56,500 bases of DNA from contig NC_092583.1 of NCBI RefSeq assembly GCF_037975245.1, positions 7,827,264 to 7,883,763 on the forward strand. Reading direction: 5' to 3'. The notes under the pieces are model-generated. The model had not been told where the DNA came from. It did no database searches and saw nothing but the letters and a program-made list of their open reading frames with translations. A program made the position numbers and the translations under genes. The stretch comes from Apostichopus japonicus (taxonomy: Eukaryota; Echinodermata; Holothuroidea; Aspidochirotida; Stichopodidae). Positions 1 to 12,366 of this stretch are shown one piece after another; the first letter of the stretch is position 1; the number at the start of each line of letters is the position of its first letter.

Positions 1-1158
1 GATTGTTTGTTTAACCAAAGCATATCCTGGTCAATGGTTTGTTGTTGTTTATGTTGATCATTTTCTTTCATTTTCCATTTTGTTTTATTTATTTGATCTT
101 TTCCCTTCTTTTTTTTTATTTTGTTTTATTAATTTGAAAATGAATAACTTACTTTGGTCGATTGAGGAATTCCCTAAAGTTTCACTTTTTTGCTTCTACT
201 ACAGGGCAACAGTTTGTGGTCAGGTGGCCCTGTGTGACCTTTGTCATTTTTTAACATAGTAATTTTTTTTTGAGGTCCTTGCTTTCTAGGAATACATGTA
301 CTGGCTCCAAGCCTCTATCACTTTTGAGAACTGTGGGAGAAATAGACAGTTTAATAGCTATTTTGTTTTGGTAGGAATATTCTTGGTGAACTTATAGATG
401 TGTATCTACAAATTTAAGGACACTGATGAGACCTATTTATAAGTTTAGATTCAGGAGGATCTAACCAGAGAGTTGTTATGGAACTCCCTAGTTTAATATA
501 CAGGATCTTGCAGGAGGATCTAATATACATACGTACTACATACATAGATTCCGGTTAAGTAATGTGCCTTGTAATTATTTAGTAACTTAATTGACAGCTG
601 ATAGGTCAATGGACCCCAGATACCAGGGAGTGAAAAGCAAGCTGGTCTAGAGCCGTCAAGAGAGCAAACCTACCCCAGAGACGCCCCCCAACAGAGTGAA
701 CCTGCCCCTGATCGAAGTAACCCAAGGAAGTATTTATATTTCGCGACTTTTTATTTGGTTGACCCGCGCCGAGATGGTGTTCTAACTTAGGACCTTTAGG
801 CATTTTATTTTCAAATAAGTTCAGTGGGTTTCTTGTTAGACGTAACAGCTCTGATAAGATCTGTAAGTTACCCACTTATATCATTTAAATTTTTCTTTAA
901 GTTTATGTGACCCCATTGTTTTTAATACAAGATTCATGTGCATAGTAAACCTACTATTTTCCTTATGTTTATTTTTGTGTGAGCGCTACGCCTTTTCAAG
1001 TTGTCCCCACGTCATACGGTCCTACTCTCACGGGAAGGTGCTATTTGTAAATTTCACAAACCTAAAAACATATATTTATGCCTGGTCACTGCGTTTTTGA
1101 CCAGCTACATTTGCGTTAAAGGTGAGTCTTGAGGCAGACTTCAGGAGACGGACAGTGT
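1..1158. other. AT-rich stretch without a supported gene
   Basis: I see T-rich low-complexity tracts near the left edge and no splice-framed coding exon. A minus-strand open frame of about 89 codons (606-875) has no motif I recognise and no neighbouring exon; it may be chance or an old retroelement piece. Confidence 0.5.
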
Positions 1159-1159
1159 T

Positions 1160-2950
1160 TAAAATGATTTGTTCAAATTATTTTTAACACAATATAAATT
1201 TGTTGTTTTCGAAAAATAACACTGCTTTAAGAATCCAACAACTCTTAAAATATTCTTCGGACATTCCTCTTTTACTTCAGCCAACACATCCTGGTTCTTA
1301 ATACTGTGTTTAATTATTTTATAATCTTGCTGTGACAAGGAACTGCTCTGTTTAATTGTCGTACAGTACAACGTATAAGAATGACGTTATTTGTTTATTG
1401 TTTACTCTTTACATAACACCTCTCTTAGCACCCAACAACTGTTAAAATGTTCTTCAGACGTTACTATATAGCTTTCAACCAACATTACCTGGTCCTAAGT
1501 ACTGTTAGTGCAGAACATTTATATTATGTTATCATCTTGCTGTGACAAGAAACTGCTCTATTTTCATTATCTTACAACGTATAAGAGTGACGTCACATGT
1601 ATATTGTTTACTCGTAAAATAACACCTCTCCTAGCACCCAACAACTCTTTAAATATCATTTTGATATCGCTCCATTACTTTCAACCAACACATCCTGTTT
1701 CTAAAGAAGTGCAAGAACATTTAAATTATGTCGTTTCCATGTTGCTGTTACAAGGAACTCCTGAGTTTTAATTGACGTCCAACCTAAAACAGTGACGTCA
1801 TATGTTTATTGTTTACTTGTAAAGTATTACCTCTTTTAGCATCCATCCAACAACTCTTCAAGTATTCTAAGGACATTTCTTTACAACATCCAACCAACAA
1901 AACTTGGCTCTAAATAGGTTTAGTAACATTTAAAAACTATTATCATGTTGCTGTGAATAGTCGTTGCTGATTTTCTATTTAGCCCGCACTTCGTATAGTG
2001 AGGTCATTTGTTGTTTACACGCAACATAACATCTCTCCAAGCATCCAACAACTCCTAAGATAATCTCAGGACATCCCTCTATACCTGTCAACAAAAACAT
2101 CTAGGTTATAATAAGTGCAAGACCATTTAAATGCCATTTTCATGTTGCTATGACAAGGAACTGCTTTGTTGTAATTATCGTACACCGTATAAGAGTGACG
2201 TCATTTGTTTGTTGTTTGCTCGAAATGTAACACCTCTCCAAACATCCAACATTGCGAAAAATATACCCAGGACATCCCTCTACAACTTCCAACCAACAAA
2301 CCTTGGCACTAAATATGTGCAACGAAAGTCGTTTTTCAAACACGTTTTGAAGCCTGCTCTGATGGACTATGACGTCATATGTTTATTGTTTACTCGTAAA
2401 GTATTACCTCTTTTAGCATCCAACAACTCTTCAAGTATTCTAAGGACATTTCTTCACATCATCCAACCAACAAACCTTGGTTCTAAATAGGTTTAGTAAC
2501 ATTTAAAAATATTATCATGTTGCTGTGAATAGTCGTTGCTGATTTTCAATTTAGCCCACACTTCGCATAGTGAGGTCATTTGTTGTTTACTCGCAAGATA
2601 ACATCTCTCCAAGCATCCAACAACTCCTAAAATAATGTCAGGACATCCCTCTATACCTGTCAACAAAACCATCTTGGTTTTTATAAGTTCAAATGCATTT
2701 AAATGCCATTTTCATGTTGCTGTGACAAGGAACTGCTTTGTTGTAATCGTCGTACACCGTATAAGAGTGACGTCATTTGTTTGTTGTTTACTCGAACAAT
2801 AACACCTCTCCAATCATCCAACATCGCGAAAAATGTTCCCAGGACATCCCTCTACAACTTCCAACCAACAAACCTTGGTACTAAATATGTGCAACGAAAG
2901 TCGTTTTTTAAGCACTTTTTGAAGCCTGCCCCGATGGACTATAAGGCTGT
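1160..2950. repeat. ~190-bp satellite with a ~572-bp higher-order unit
   Basis: A phrase related to CAACCAACA recurs about every 190-215 bases (near 1475, 1680, 1890, 2085, 2290, 2463, 2660 and 2863). Each monomer also carries a CATGTTGCTGTGACAAGG-like block, a TTGTTTACTCG-like block and CATCCAACAACTC. The last two ~572-base blocks (about 1800-2371 and 2372-2944) are nearly the same along their length and each holds three distinguishable monomers, which is higher-order organisation; the monomers before 1800 are more diverged. Most monomers carry the palindrome TGACGTCA or a one-base variant. The short open frames here repeat with the array and are not genes. Confidence 0.85.
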
Positions 2951-4128
2951 CTTGATTTGCTCTACCTGTTCCATTAATTGAGACGAAAACCACGACACTC
3001 TACATCAATGAATATGTAGCGAGTGTTTATTTCAGCCATTCATTCAAGATGACGTACCGTGTTTTTTTTTCTTTTTTTTTCTGCAATTCACTTAGTATGT
3101 CATTAAACGGTAGTATTTGAGAGCTGCATGTTACAAGTCCTCAGGTAATGATATTTAAAGGGACTATTGCGACACAGGGGAAATGCTAGCGGGGGATGTA
3201 TCACATTGCGAGAGCGCACACAGTTTACAACAGTCTTCCAAACGTTCTCTATAAATCAGCTTTCACTGAACTTTGCTCCTCTCGCATCACCATAGTCATT
3301 ATGAGGTCATCTGACTCCCCCACTCACCCTATCCACACAATATTTCAATTTTAAGAAGTACTATAAAGTAAAATGCTTTTTTCAAACTATTGCTTGCCTT
3401 GAAGGTTATGCATTCGAAAGAATTCACATACGTTAAGACAGAACATATTCTAAAGATTTAATTTGTCTCAGCTCAAAAGAAGACAGAAAACGACAAAGCT
3501 TATAAGGTGACCATAATTGATCGTTCTTTAATCTTTCTACAAGAATTTTACTGTCTGAGGATTAGTACAGATGACTTTTAAAGGGAATTATTTGCTCGGA
3601 TCAGACACGATTCGATGGGAAATATTTCATCGTATATGATGCTACTATTTACGATCAAGTTCTGTCTTCCATCACTGTAACCGAACGGTACTTAAACACT
3701 TCTGTAAAGCTCACACTCGTTAAAACAAATTTGAAAGAAACACTGGCTTATTTAATCGCCAATCAGACATGCTTTTGAAGCAGTGAAAGTTTGACTTATT
3801 GATCTTATAACAGTTAAATTTAAGGCTCGTGAAGACAAATGAGGCCTTGAGCTGTTAGGATTACCGGAGTCACTGATACAAATAGACAGTATTTTAAAAG
3901 GAAAGATATTCCTTTACCTAATTTTGGAAGATAGAAGAAGACGACGAAAAGGAAAAGAAGTTTATCATTGTTCATTATTGCTCCGAAAATGCTAAAAAGT
4001 AAAGAGAGAATGGTTTCCTGAAGTTCAAATGTTTTGAAGAAGTGGTAAAATGCTTGTCTGGCTAGCTATCTACTCTGGCACAATATCCACTTAATTATAA
4101 TTACACAGTAGATATATCACATTGGCTG
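2951..4128. other. unannotated intergenic DNA
   Basis: Unique-looking AT-rich sequence with poly-T runs near 3062-3080. I see no coding exon, RNA gene or inverted-repeat element on either strand. Confidence 0.4.
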
Positions 4129-4249
<121 letters not shown>

Positions 4250-4259
4250 CTATGGATCC

Positions 4260-4524
4260 TACCTTAGGTCGACAGTTACATTGACTTACACACTAAATTT
4301 AATCTAACCCTAACCCTTTTTTCTAACCCTAACCCTGAACCGACCCTAACCAAAACTTTTAAATGAACGTTTTAGAGGACGGAGAACATTATAAAGCTAT
4401 TTGCGACAATAAAAAAGTGTCTTAAAATGGTAGTGAAAACATTAGGTCGACACTGAAATGTCGACCTAAGGTACACTGTTGACCTAAGGTACACTTTTTT
4501 ACCATAAACTGTCGACCTTAGGTA
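4260..4524. mobile_element. small palindrome-ended element (MITE-like), 265 bp
   Basis: The left end reads TACCTTAGGTCGACAGTT and the reverse complement of the right end differs by one base. Further copies of GACCTAAGGTACAC lie inside near the right end. The interior holds a short run of telomere-type CTAACC repeats (about 4303-4351). (TA)n lies on both sides, which fits insertion into a TA tract. There is no coding capacity, so if mobile it depends on a transposase in trans. Confidence 0.65.
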
Positions 4525-4535
4525 CATATTATGCT

Positions 4536-4536
<1 letters not shown>

Positions 4537-4575
<39 letters not shown>

Positions 4576-4757
4576 CTATATATATATCAGCTATATATAT
4601 ATCAGCTATATATATATCAGCTATATATATATATCAGCTATATATATATATATCAGCTATATATATATCAGCTATATATATATATCAGCTATATATATAT
4701 ATATATATCAGCTATATATATATATATATATCAGCTATATATATATATATATCAGCT
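4537..4757. repeat. TA-rich minisatellite with TCAGC interruptions
   Basis: TA runs of varying length are separated by TCAGC, giving units of roughly 16-30 bases repeated about ten times. The open frame across it (Tyr-Ile repeats) is an artefact of the dinucleotide repeat. Confidence 0.9.
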
Positions 4758-5505
4758 ATTTATGAAAACCCAATTATAATTTAAGAAAGTGTGACGCATT
4801 AGAATGATGCATCATACTTCTTATAATGATCTACTTACGATGGTGGACTTCATGCCTGCAGTGGAGGGTCCGTTATTATTGAAAAGGGGCACAGAAGGCT
4901 TACATTTTCGGCACCTTAGGCGAAACAATTAGCCTCAATGCCCTCCCCTCCCCCTATCACGTTTATGTAAAAACTAACAATATGTCGTTGAACGTCTTGT
5001 TCTAGTCCTTAGTACTATCGACACTGAATTTTAAGGTGGAATTCTAAATTTTCCCCGACCAAGTTAGGTAACGACATGGACTTTATGGAACTGATCCAGA
5101 GTCGGATAAAGGATTATAAATGTAGAGGGTATTACCATGGGGCCGTTGAACTCGATTCCCATGTAGCGGGTCTGGAGGTCCCTCCCCTATTAACAATCAC
5201 CCTAGTTAAAACGTCAACTGGTGCATTCTCAGGTTTATTTGGACTAAATAAATGTGTATAATTAGGTCTAAACGATAGGTTGTGCTGATAAATACTATTG
5301 CATTTTCGTGTGAGCTTGAACTGGGGGTATACCCATCACAACACCTGGATCCGAACCGAGGGCGTCCTGTGCCCGGATTCATAGACTAATTCTTCCCAGA
5401 CTGAATGTAAAGAAATCCCACGATTGCATGATGATGGAGGTTGGGGCCACGGCCTACAGGGAGTATATATATAATTCATTCAATTTCTGCTACCTCCTTC
5501 CCCCT
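4758..5505. other. unannotated intergenic DNA
   Basis: Mixed-composition sequence. A 61-codon plus frame at 5076 has no motif and no splice partner, so I do not call a gene. Confidence 0.4.
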
Positions 5506-5722
5506 CTCATTGTGCTGCTCTAGATAGGCGCCTACTTCGCCTAATTGATACAGTGGTCCAGCGGTGCTGCCAACCCCTCCCCCCTCTCATTGTGCTGCTC
5601 TAGATAGGCGCCTACTTCGCCTAATGGATACAGCGGTCCAGCGGTTCTGCCACCCTTTCCCCTATATTGTGCTGCTCTAGATATAGGCGCCTACTTCGCC
5701 TAATGGATACAGCGGTCTAGCG
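5506..5722. repeat. three-copy minisatellite, ~75-95 bp unit
   Basis: The block TTGTGCTGCTCTAGATAGGC followed by GCCTACTTCGCCTAATGGATAC and CAGCGGTCCAGCGG occurs three times in a row with a few substitutions and a C-rich spacer of varying length. It is noncoding in all frames. Confidence 0.85.
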
Positions 5723-5729
5723 GGTGTTT

Positions 5730-6860
5730 GGAATAACGCCACTGATGAATGAATCGCATGTGAAAAAGAGAAAGAAATGTTGCAATTTATTTCTGCACCC
5801 TGATAACCCTCAAATTTCCACTCGTAGTATCTATCTATTTGAGTTTTTAGTCTTATTATACCTTACCTTATAAATCCTACATTGGCGGGATATATTGATT
5901 CAGCAAGCTAGGATTCTTCCCAATAAATTAGTACTAGTTCTATGTTACAGTTATAGATATGCGGAATCCCTCTTTGTAAAGTCAATACGGTATATATTTA
6001 TGACCGAAAAGTTCCTTCTTGAAGCGAGACGACAGACCATCCGTCACCTCTGAGCCTATACACAGAACGATACAGAATAGAGCCAGTGAATATGTCTGCA
6101 TTAACTTATCCCTATTGTGAACCCCCTCACTTCATATAACTAACTAGGGACCCCATCGTGAAACATGACCGCCTTCAAGAACGTTCTGACACCTCGCTGC
6201 CCCAAACACAGCGTTCTGTTTCCATAGATAGAAATGCTTACAGACCTATATAAGATACGCTTAAGTGATCCCCTTCTGTGTTTTCAACTTTTGTTCCCAG
6301 CTCGTGCAATATTAACATAGACGTTTAGTCGGAAAAGGATTGAAGTTCAGAAAAACGTCAAACGAGGTAAAATGTTGGATGAATTTAGAATTGATGCGCA
6401 TTTACGCTGGCTATGAAGTACCTGTATATACCCGTGTATATCAAGTTATGGCATATTACAATAAGGTAGGTAAATAGTCAAAATTCGTTTTTCTTTCCAC
6501 GACAAATTTATGTTCCTGAGTGGATCTATTGTCTTGAATTTAAAATCAACGCACCTCGAGAAGGAAAATTTCATTACCGCTTTTTTTTTCTTGCTGTTAT
6601 CAGAGATGATATCTCGAAATAAAGTTACATGACACTACTCTTCAGGAGTGAAATCGCATCTTAAAGGTAATCAGTCAAGATTTCTTAGGGAGGGAACATG
6701 GCGGTTATATACAGGGGCAGACTGGGGCATGAAAAGCTACCGGTTCAGTGAACCACCCTGGGACCCATTTCGCACCTGCGGATGACACTACATATTTTCG
6801 CGACTACGAGAACACCGGCGCATTTTCGGCACATCAACCTGGCGGCACCTTTCGAGACTC
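5730..6860. other. unannotated intergenic DNA
   Basis: No exon-like frame, tRNA, or inverted-repeat element seen. Confidence 0.35.
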
Positions 6861-6865
6861 GGAGT

Positions 6866-7000
6866 CAGCGGCGCAACGGCTCAGTGCGGCTAATCGGTAG
6901 GCAAATCCGCCCATATGTATATAGGGTTCGAGTCCCGGTGGGAGGCTGGTAGTTTTTCCACTGTTCTGGACTTTCCAACTCACGACAATTTCAATTTAAG
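6866..7000 (+). mobile_element. tRNA-derived SINE-like copy
   Basis: An A-box-like CGGCTCAGTGCGG is followed about 45 bases later by GGTTCGAGTCCCGG, a near-consensus RNA polymerase III B box, and then by a non-tRNA tail (CCACTGTTCTGGACTTTCC). The head cannot fold into a full cloverleaf, so this is a SINE head rather than a tRNA gene. I see no target duplication. Confidence 0.5.
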
Positions 7001-7030
7001 ATATATTTATATACAAATATATACCAAGAA

Positions 7031-7460
7031 CAGTGGCGGATCCAGGATTTCGCCGAAGGGGGGGGGGCCCAGATGGGAAATGCCTAATCGTCGTCCTGGG
7101 GGAGGGGTCTAATGGGAGTGGGTGCCCCCTCCCCTTTGGAAAATTTCACAAAATATGGAGGTCCTCAGTGCAATCTGGTGCTACTTTTCGTGAAATTTGG
7201 AGTAAAATTTATTTCCAATAAATCATGTATTCATGGTTTGCCGGGCATATATTTGCAATTTCGAACAATGAGCTGGGATTTACGTCTTTGGGGAGTAGGT
7301 GGTGATGCAAACTACTTTTTACCAGGCTACTCCAGGCCATTTCATCTTGGATGCCCCTTCCAGATGGAGACTATTGATGCAGTCAGAGTGCCCCTCTCAC
7401 CTTCACTTTATCAGAATGATGGTGTACTCTTTTTGCAAATTTATTTTACAAAAAATTACA
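7031..7460 (+). mobile_element. hAT-like element fragment, CAGTGGCGGATCC end
   Basis: The left end CAGTGGCGGATCCAGGATTT followed by a long G tract and CCCC-rich blocks matches other ends in this window that have 8-bp target duplications. The opposite end is not evident, so this is probably truncated or fused to the next copy. Open frames through it contain no transposase motif. Confidence 0.55.
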
Positions 7461-7464
7461 CGCA

Positions 7465-7640
7465 CAGTGGCGTAGCTAGGATTTTTGAGTGGGGGGCCAT
7501 GGGGGGCTGTTCTTTCTTGTGGGGGCCGGAGGTTACTATCTAAGCGGAGCGCCACCTTGGTTGGCGCGGAGCGTACAGAGAAAAATTTGAGATTTCAGCA
7601 CCCCCCAGATCGCAGGAGATGGCACCTGTGAGGTAAAATA
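7465..7640 (+). mobile_element. hAT-like element end with the GGAGCGCC hairpin core
   Basis: It begins CAGTGGCGTAGCTAGGATTT, then a G-rich stretch, then the core CTAAGCGGAGCGCCACC with TTGGTTGGCGCGGAGCGTAC that recurs five more times in the window. The far end is unclear. Confidence 0.6.
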
Positions 7641-8046
7641 GCAACCACAAAGATGTGCAACTTTGGTGACAGAAATGCAAAAAAAAATTTTCTCTTTCAT
7701 GCTGACTGGCCTTGCCAACTCAGCCAGACTTTTAACTTGAGGGAAGTTGGCATCATTTGTCGTTTCAAGCTGTCAAGGCCTTTCTCCCAACTCAAACGCC
7801 TGTGGGCTACAGGTAGATTTGCAGGATATGCCCACATGTGGACTTAAATAGCATTAGAGGAAGGGGATGGAAGACTAACACGCATCGATGTTTCGGTAAT
7901 GGTCCACATTGGTGGCTCGGTGCTAATTAGGCCATTTATTGGGTTTCTTGAGGCAGCTGTCATCAGAATCTGGCTTTTTGTGCCAATCGATGACCGATAA
8001 CATGTATTGGTATGTAAATTTCTTCTTCATATATCTAGCAACACTC

Positions 8047-8261
8047 TAAAAACAAATGAGTGGATTTCATTCCATTGGAGTGATCACTCGGCGCACTTCA
8101 AATGAACAGTGAAATTTTACTCTATTGGAGTTAACCCTCACTCCTAATATGAGTGAATATAACTCTATTAGGAGTTAAGATTTTTTGGAGTGGAAATTCA
8201 CTTTTATACCGGAATGTGCTCAGTGATCACTCCCATGGAGTGAAATTCACCTACGTTTTTA
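8047..8261. mobile_element. fold-back MITE with GGAGTGA subterminal words
   Basis: The left arm (TAAAAAC, then GAGTGGATTTCATTCCATT and GGAGTGATCACT) and the reverse complement of the right arm align over about 40 bases with a few mismatches. The centre has more inverted copies (CTCCTAATATGAGTG, CTATTAGGAGTTA). No open frame. It resembles elements A, B and C in packing short palindromic words beside its ends. Confidence 0.7.
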
Positions 8262-8523
8262 TCAGTACAGTACAGTGCATATCATCATAGACGTACGTAC
8301 GTACGTTCGTATATCAGACGCACTCGATACCCACGATACGATACGGTCCTGGAGAAACTATTTCCACTCATCATTTTTTAAGGCGATACAGTAGTGAGTA
8401 TTGAACAGGCACAGCCGCATGTTTGCAGGAAATTCAGAATTCCCAATATTTTATATCTCTACCAGTATTGAAAATCATGTTTCGACAGTTTCGTGGGCAT
8501 AAAAAAGTTGTTTTGTGGAATGT

Positions 8524-8720
8524 TCAATGAAATATCAGGGGCGGATGCAGGATTTGTGACAGGGGGGTCTGACTGGTCCAGCCGCGCCTGAACGTAAGAC
8601 TATCAAGGGGAGCGCCATCATCGGTTGGCGCGGAGCGTACAAGAAAATTGTTGGCTTTACAAACCCCCCAGATGGCCGGAAACGGCACTTCCCGAGTATT
8701 CTAAGCAGCATGTACCTAGC
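8524..8720 (+). mobile_element. hAT-like element end with the hairpin core
   Basis: GGGGCGGATGCAGGATTTGT followed by a G run, then GGGGAGCGCCATCATCGGTT and GGCGCGGAGCGTACAAG, then the AACCCCCCAGATGGCC tail shared with the copies near 7540 and 15770. The right end is not defined. Confidence 0.55.
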
Positions 8721-9114
8721 CTGAAAATATGGATCTCATGTCTGCAATTTCTCAATTGATGAGAAAAAAACAATCTATGAAATATGGTAATACATATCAG
8801 ATGAGTTGAGATGATACAAAAATCATAATGCCTTTAGCCCCCAATCCCCTCCAGTCCATCACCACTGTTTGATGCAGGGCGGATCCAGGATTCTGGAAGG
8901 GTGAGGGGTTTGCTCATGAAATTCGTTAGTGCATCCTAGCAGCCTACCGCTCTGTAACCTCACCGCCCAAAAAAATTCGAACACCTCCTCAAGTTTGAAA
9001 CTTTTCGGTCTGAAAACTGAGATCGTTAGGCATTTTTGGCACGTGTAGCACGCGTGCACACTATAGTTCATTTGACGGAAAATACACACCTGGATGACTT
9101 GTGAGGATACCCAG

Positions 9115-9765
9115 GTGAAAATTCCAGTTAATACCTGTTGAACTGGTTTTAACAGGTACCTGTTGCAACTGGTATTTGGTGACAGGTAATAACAGGTATT
9201 AAATGGTATTAACGGGTGTTAACTGGTATTGACAGGTATTAACTGGTATTAACAGGTTTCAACTGTTTTCAACAGGCATAACAGTTTTTAACTGGTATTA
9301 ACAGGTATTAGCTGGTATTAACAGGTTTCAACTGTTTTCAACAGGTTTCAACAGGCACAACAGCTTTAGCTGGTATTAACAGGTATTAACTGGTAATAAC
9401 AGGTTTCAACTGTTTTCAACAGGCATAACAGTTTTTAACTGGTATTAACCGGTTTCAACTGTTCTCAACAAGTTTCAACAGGCACAACAGCTTTTAACTG
9501 GCATGAACAGGTATTAACTGGTAATAACAGGTTTCAACTGTTTTCAACAGGCGCAACAGCTATTAACTGGTAATAACATACTGTATGAAGTGGTTTCAAC
9601 TGTTTTCAACAGGGGTAACAGGTTTTAACTGGTTCTGTTTTCAACATGTCTTTACTGGTATTGAAAACGTTTGAACAGGTAAGAACATGTATGGAAGGTT
9701 TTAAGCTGGTTATAACAGTAGGATTTTCCACAGGTTCAATTGTTTTCAACAAGTTATCTGGTGAA
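9115..9765. repeat. left subterminal array of element A
   Basis: About 25 degenerate units mix AACTGGTATTAACAGGTATT, AACAGGTTTCAACTGTTTTC and AACAGGCACAACAGCTTTT. The short inverted words AACAGGT and ACCTGTT alternate, so a single strand could fold in many registers. Likely roles are transposase or accessory-protein binding sites; that is inference. Confidence 0.85.
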
Positions 9766-10925
9766 AACAGGTGGCGAAGAATTTCAACAGGTTAAAATTA
9801 CTCTTTACAGTTGCACATGATGTAGGTCTAACACTTAACAAGCAAGTTAAGGCGAGGGAGAACTTCCAGCAGATGGAGTAAAAATCACTGTTGACAAAAA
9901 TCTGAAAATATCATTTTATTCCAACAAAGTTAAGACAAGTTAATGCATCAAACATGAATGGCAAAAGTATAGTACTGCACAATAATGCAAAGTTGACAGC
10001 AATGAAAAAGAAAACATAAATTTGGAGTCTAACAAGAAAGCAAACTTCTGAAGTAAACGCTTTCATATTACACATTAAAAACTTACATATATTATGAAAT
10101 ACCAACTAAATATGTTCATTAAAACAATGATTTCATGTATTGCTGTGGCAATTAAGAAAGGAAACTCTATCTGTTAAAACAATATAAAGGTTAATTTTTT
10201 ATCAATCATTATATCAAAATAAAAGTTACAGCTGAATAGATAAAAGTTATTCAAGAGTTAGCATTACCAAACTATGTAGTGTGCAATTCTGCATGCTAGG
10301 CAGACAATAATAATAGCAAGTCAGACAGTAACCTTTTGAAAGGAATTCGTTCTTAAATTGGCTACCAATCAGATCTTAAAAAACAATATTTACCTACAAA
10401 GCATGTATTTGTAATGCATATTTATACTGAACACATATGTGACGACAATATACTGTCTATTCTGGAGTTTGAATAAAAATCTGAATACTGTTTAATGGCA
10501 TTTGTACATACTGATTACTAGAAATGTTAGTTCTTTAAAAAAAATAAGGCAAAAGTGGAAAGATGACTTTGCCAAGTAAAAGTCAACATCAGTCTATAAT
10601 AGTCATGGTTAAACCACTTTCAAGAAAAAACTGTCCAGAAGATCTCCATTGAAAACTTAAGTTGTAATTGACAGCAACATACTTTCCATTTCCTGAATTT
10701 AATTGAAAAACTAAATAATAAATACTATATAATGGCAAACAATAACTGTTTAAAACATAATAATAAATATGGGTTTAATCCTACTTTGAAAAAAGAACTG
10801 TCTACAAAAATTCCTCTGAAAAGTTAACTTGTCAGTGACAGCAATATGCTGTCAGTTTGAATAAAACTAAAGACTGTTTAATGGTAAGCAATAACCATTG
10901 AAAAAAATAATATGATACTAATGTT

Positions 10926-11037
10926 TTAAGGCCTTCTTTGTTTTACGATTGACGTCAGCTTCTCGGATATGTATTTGCTGAACCTTGCAGCTTCCTCAGT
11001 AAACTGCAGCTTTCTTTCAAACGTTCCACGAATTGTG
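10926..11037 (-). pseudogene. BEN-domain gene remnant, last exon
   Basis: On the minus strand a strong acceptor (TTTGTTTCTTGCAG) precedes an open frame ending in a stop codon. In that frame it reads like the C-terminal helices of a BEN domain protein (FTEEAARFSKYISEKL, then SIVKQRRP and stop). The frame does not join in phase with the upstream BEN exon (11562-11775); one frameshift is needed. BEN domains bind DNA and chromatin in animal and viral proteins. The assignment rests on the upstream exon and on this helix-rich tail. Confidence 0.5.
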
Positions 11038-11561
11038 CTGCAAGAAACAAAGCGTATGAACACTTAAGAATTGACTTATCATGATTAACAGTAACAGTGT
11101 GGTCCTAAAACTTAACAAACTCTCTTGCATTGCTAGATGAGTGCTTTCATGGAAAGTTAAGGTCAAACTTTCCTATGGTTTAGAATGTCTCACGATATTT
11201 ATCTCTGTTGGTATCCAACCTGAATGGACTAGCAATCACAGTCTAACCAAGAACAGTCTTTTGGTTTAGAATTTGGGTTTGCTCAATCTTTTGGTTGGAA
11301 AAACTACACCACTATGGTAGTTTGATTGTAGGCTTCCTGTCAGAACTCAAAGGCAATTAAGAACCAACCAAAATGATATCAGTTGTTAACTCATGATACT
11401 GGAATGCATAATCCCCCTGATAAATAGTTCTGTCAGTGTTAAAAAATTAGTTACTCCTGAAAAACAGCTTATTCAGTAAATTATATTGTACACTTGTGTA
11501 CTAAGTCATGAGCTTGTAATATAAATGGTAACTTGTTTGAAAGCTTTTCATAATGACTAAC

Positions 11562-11775
11562 CTTCCATAGCATTAAGCTTCATGGGAGACAACAGCGGTT
11601 TTGCATCTCTGTCACTGTTGAATCGTGTGCAAGCATTCCCAACGACTTTCGTTTTCAAAGTGTTGGTACCCCAAATCAACACCAGTAAAGTCTTCACGAA
11701 CATAGAGTGTTTCTCTTAACTACAAATGGCCTCCCACTTGTCTTCAGGAAGCCCAAAATCTGCACCAATATTGAC
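11562..11775 (-). pseudogene. BEN-domain gene remnant, core exon
   Basis: Read on the minus strand, the exon is flanked by an acceptor (GTTCACAG) and a donor (GTTAGT). Its conceptual product runs from a FGLPEDKWEAIC-like stretch through KHSMFVKTLLVLIWG to AKPLLSPMKLNAM. This follows the usual BEN-domain order: start helix, F-x-x-x-L-L-x-x-x-W/F-G, basic spacer, then K-P-x-L-x-P-x-K-L. An in-frame TAA just before KHSM, also present in the element B copy (31113-31235), and the phase mismatch with the next exon mark it as decayed. Known BEN proteins act as DNA-binding repressors or chromatin factors; here it is most simply cargo or an accessory gene of the element A family. Confidence 0.6.
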
Positions 11776-12171
11776 CTGTGAACAGAAAATATGATATACC
11801 TGTAAGCATATATACAGATATAGCACATGATAACTCACATTATCATAAACATACATTAACATTAAAATTTTATATCAACATATTGGGAGGTAAACATTTA
11901 AATCAAGGTCCCTCAAGTTATAAGCCAGGAATAGCAGCTTTACCAAATAATTACTAGCTTTGCACTATAACACCAAGTTATTTTTCAAAGCTTAATAACC
12001 ATGTTTATAATTATCCCAAATCAGTAAAAAATTGGCCAAACTTATGACGCTTGTACGTAAATGATGTACCAGACTGTTTTTGATATATTATATATAAACA
12101 GGTTATGAAAAGTATCTAAATAATATCATTACACATTTGGGTACAATAGTTAAACTCACCCTTTCATTTTT

Positions 12172-12366
12172 TTTTCTATGGCACTTGTTCCTTTGCTTTT
12201 TGGACTCTTGGATAAACTCTTAATATCATCTTACACCATTATGTCTTTAAGCCATATACGTTCTCCTCTTCTGTTGTTGCCTCCACACTGGTGTCGTACA
12301 TCACAGGAAACCTCACCTGGATATTTGGTTTTTCAATTCTTCCTAGAAAAAGGAAATAGCAAAGCA
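12172..12366 (-). pseudogene. possible upstream exons of the BEN-like gene
   Basis: Minus strand, upstream of the BEN core exon: an acceptor (TTTCCTTTTTCTAG) leads into a short coil-like frame (EELKNQ), and a later stretch reads ERIWLKDIMV, stop, then SLSKSPKSKGTSAIEKKMK up to a GTGAGT donor. Lys/Ser-rich linkers before a BEN domain are common, but one frame has a stop and phases do not all agree. Low confidence. Confidence 0.3.

Noticed and set aside
2131-2981. Two similar plus-strand frames (119 and 92 codons)
   Set aside because: They are similar only because the satellite repeats; the frames are not kept in other monomers.
4531-4779. Open frame of Tyr-Ile repeats
   Set aside because: Product of the TA microsatellite; same for frames at 42588 and 42949-43318.
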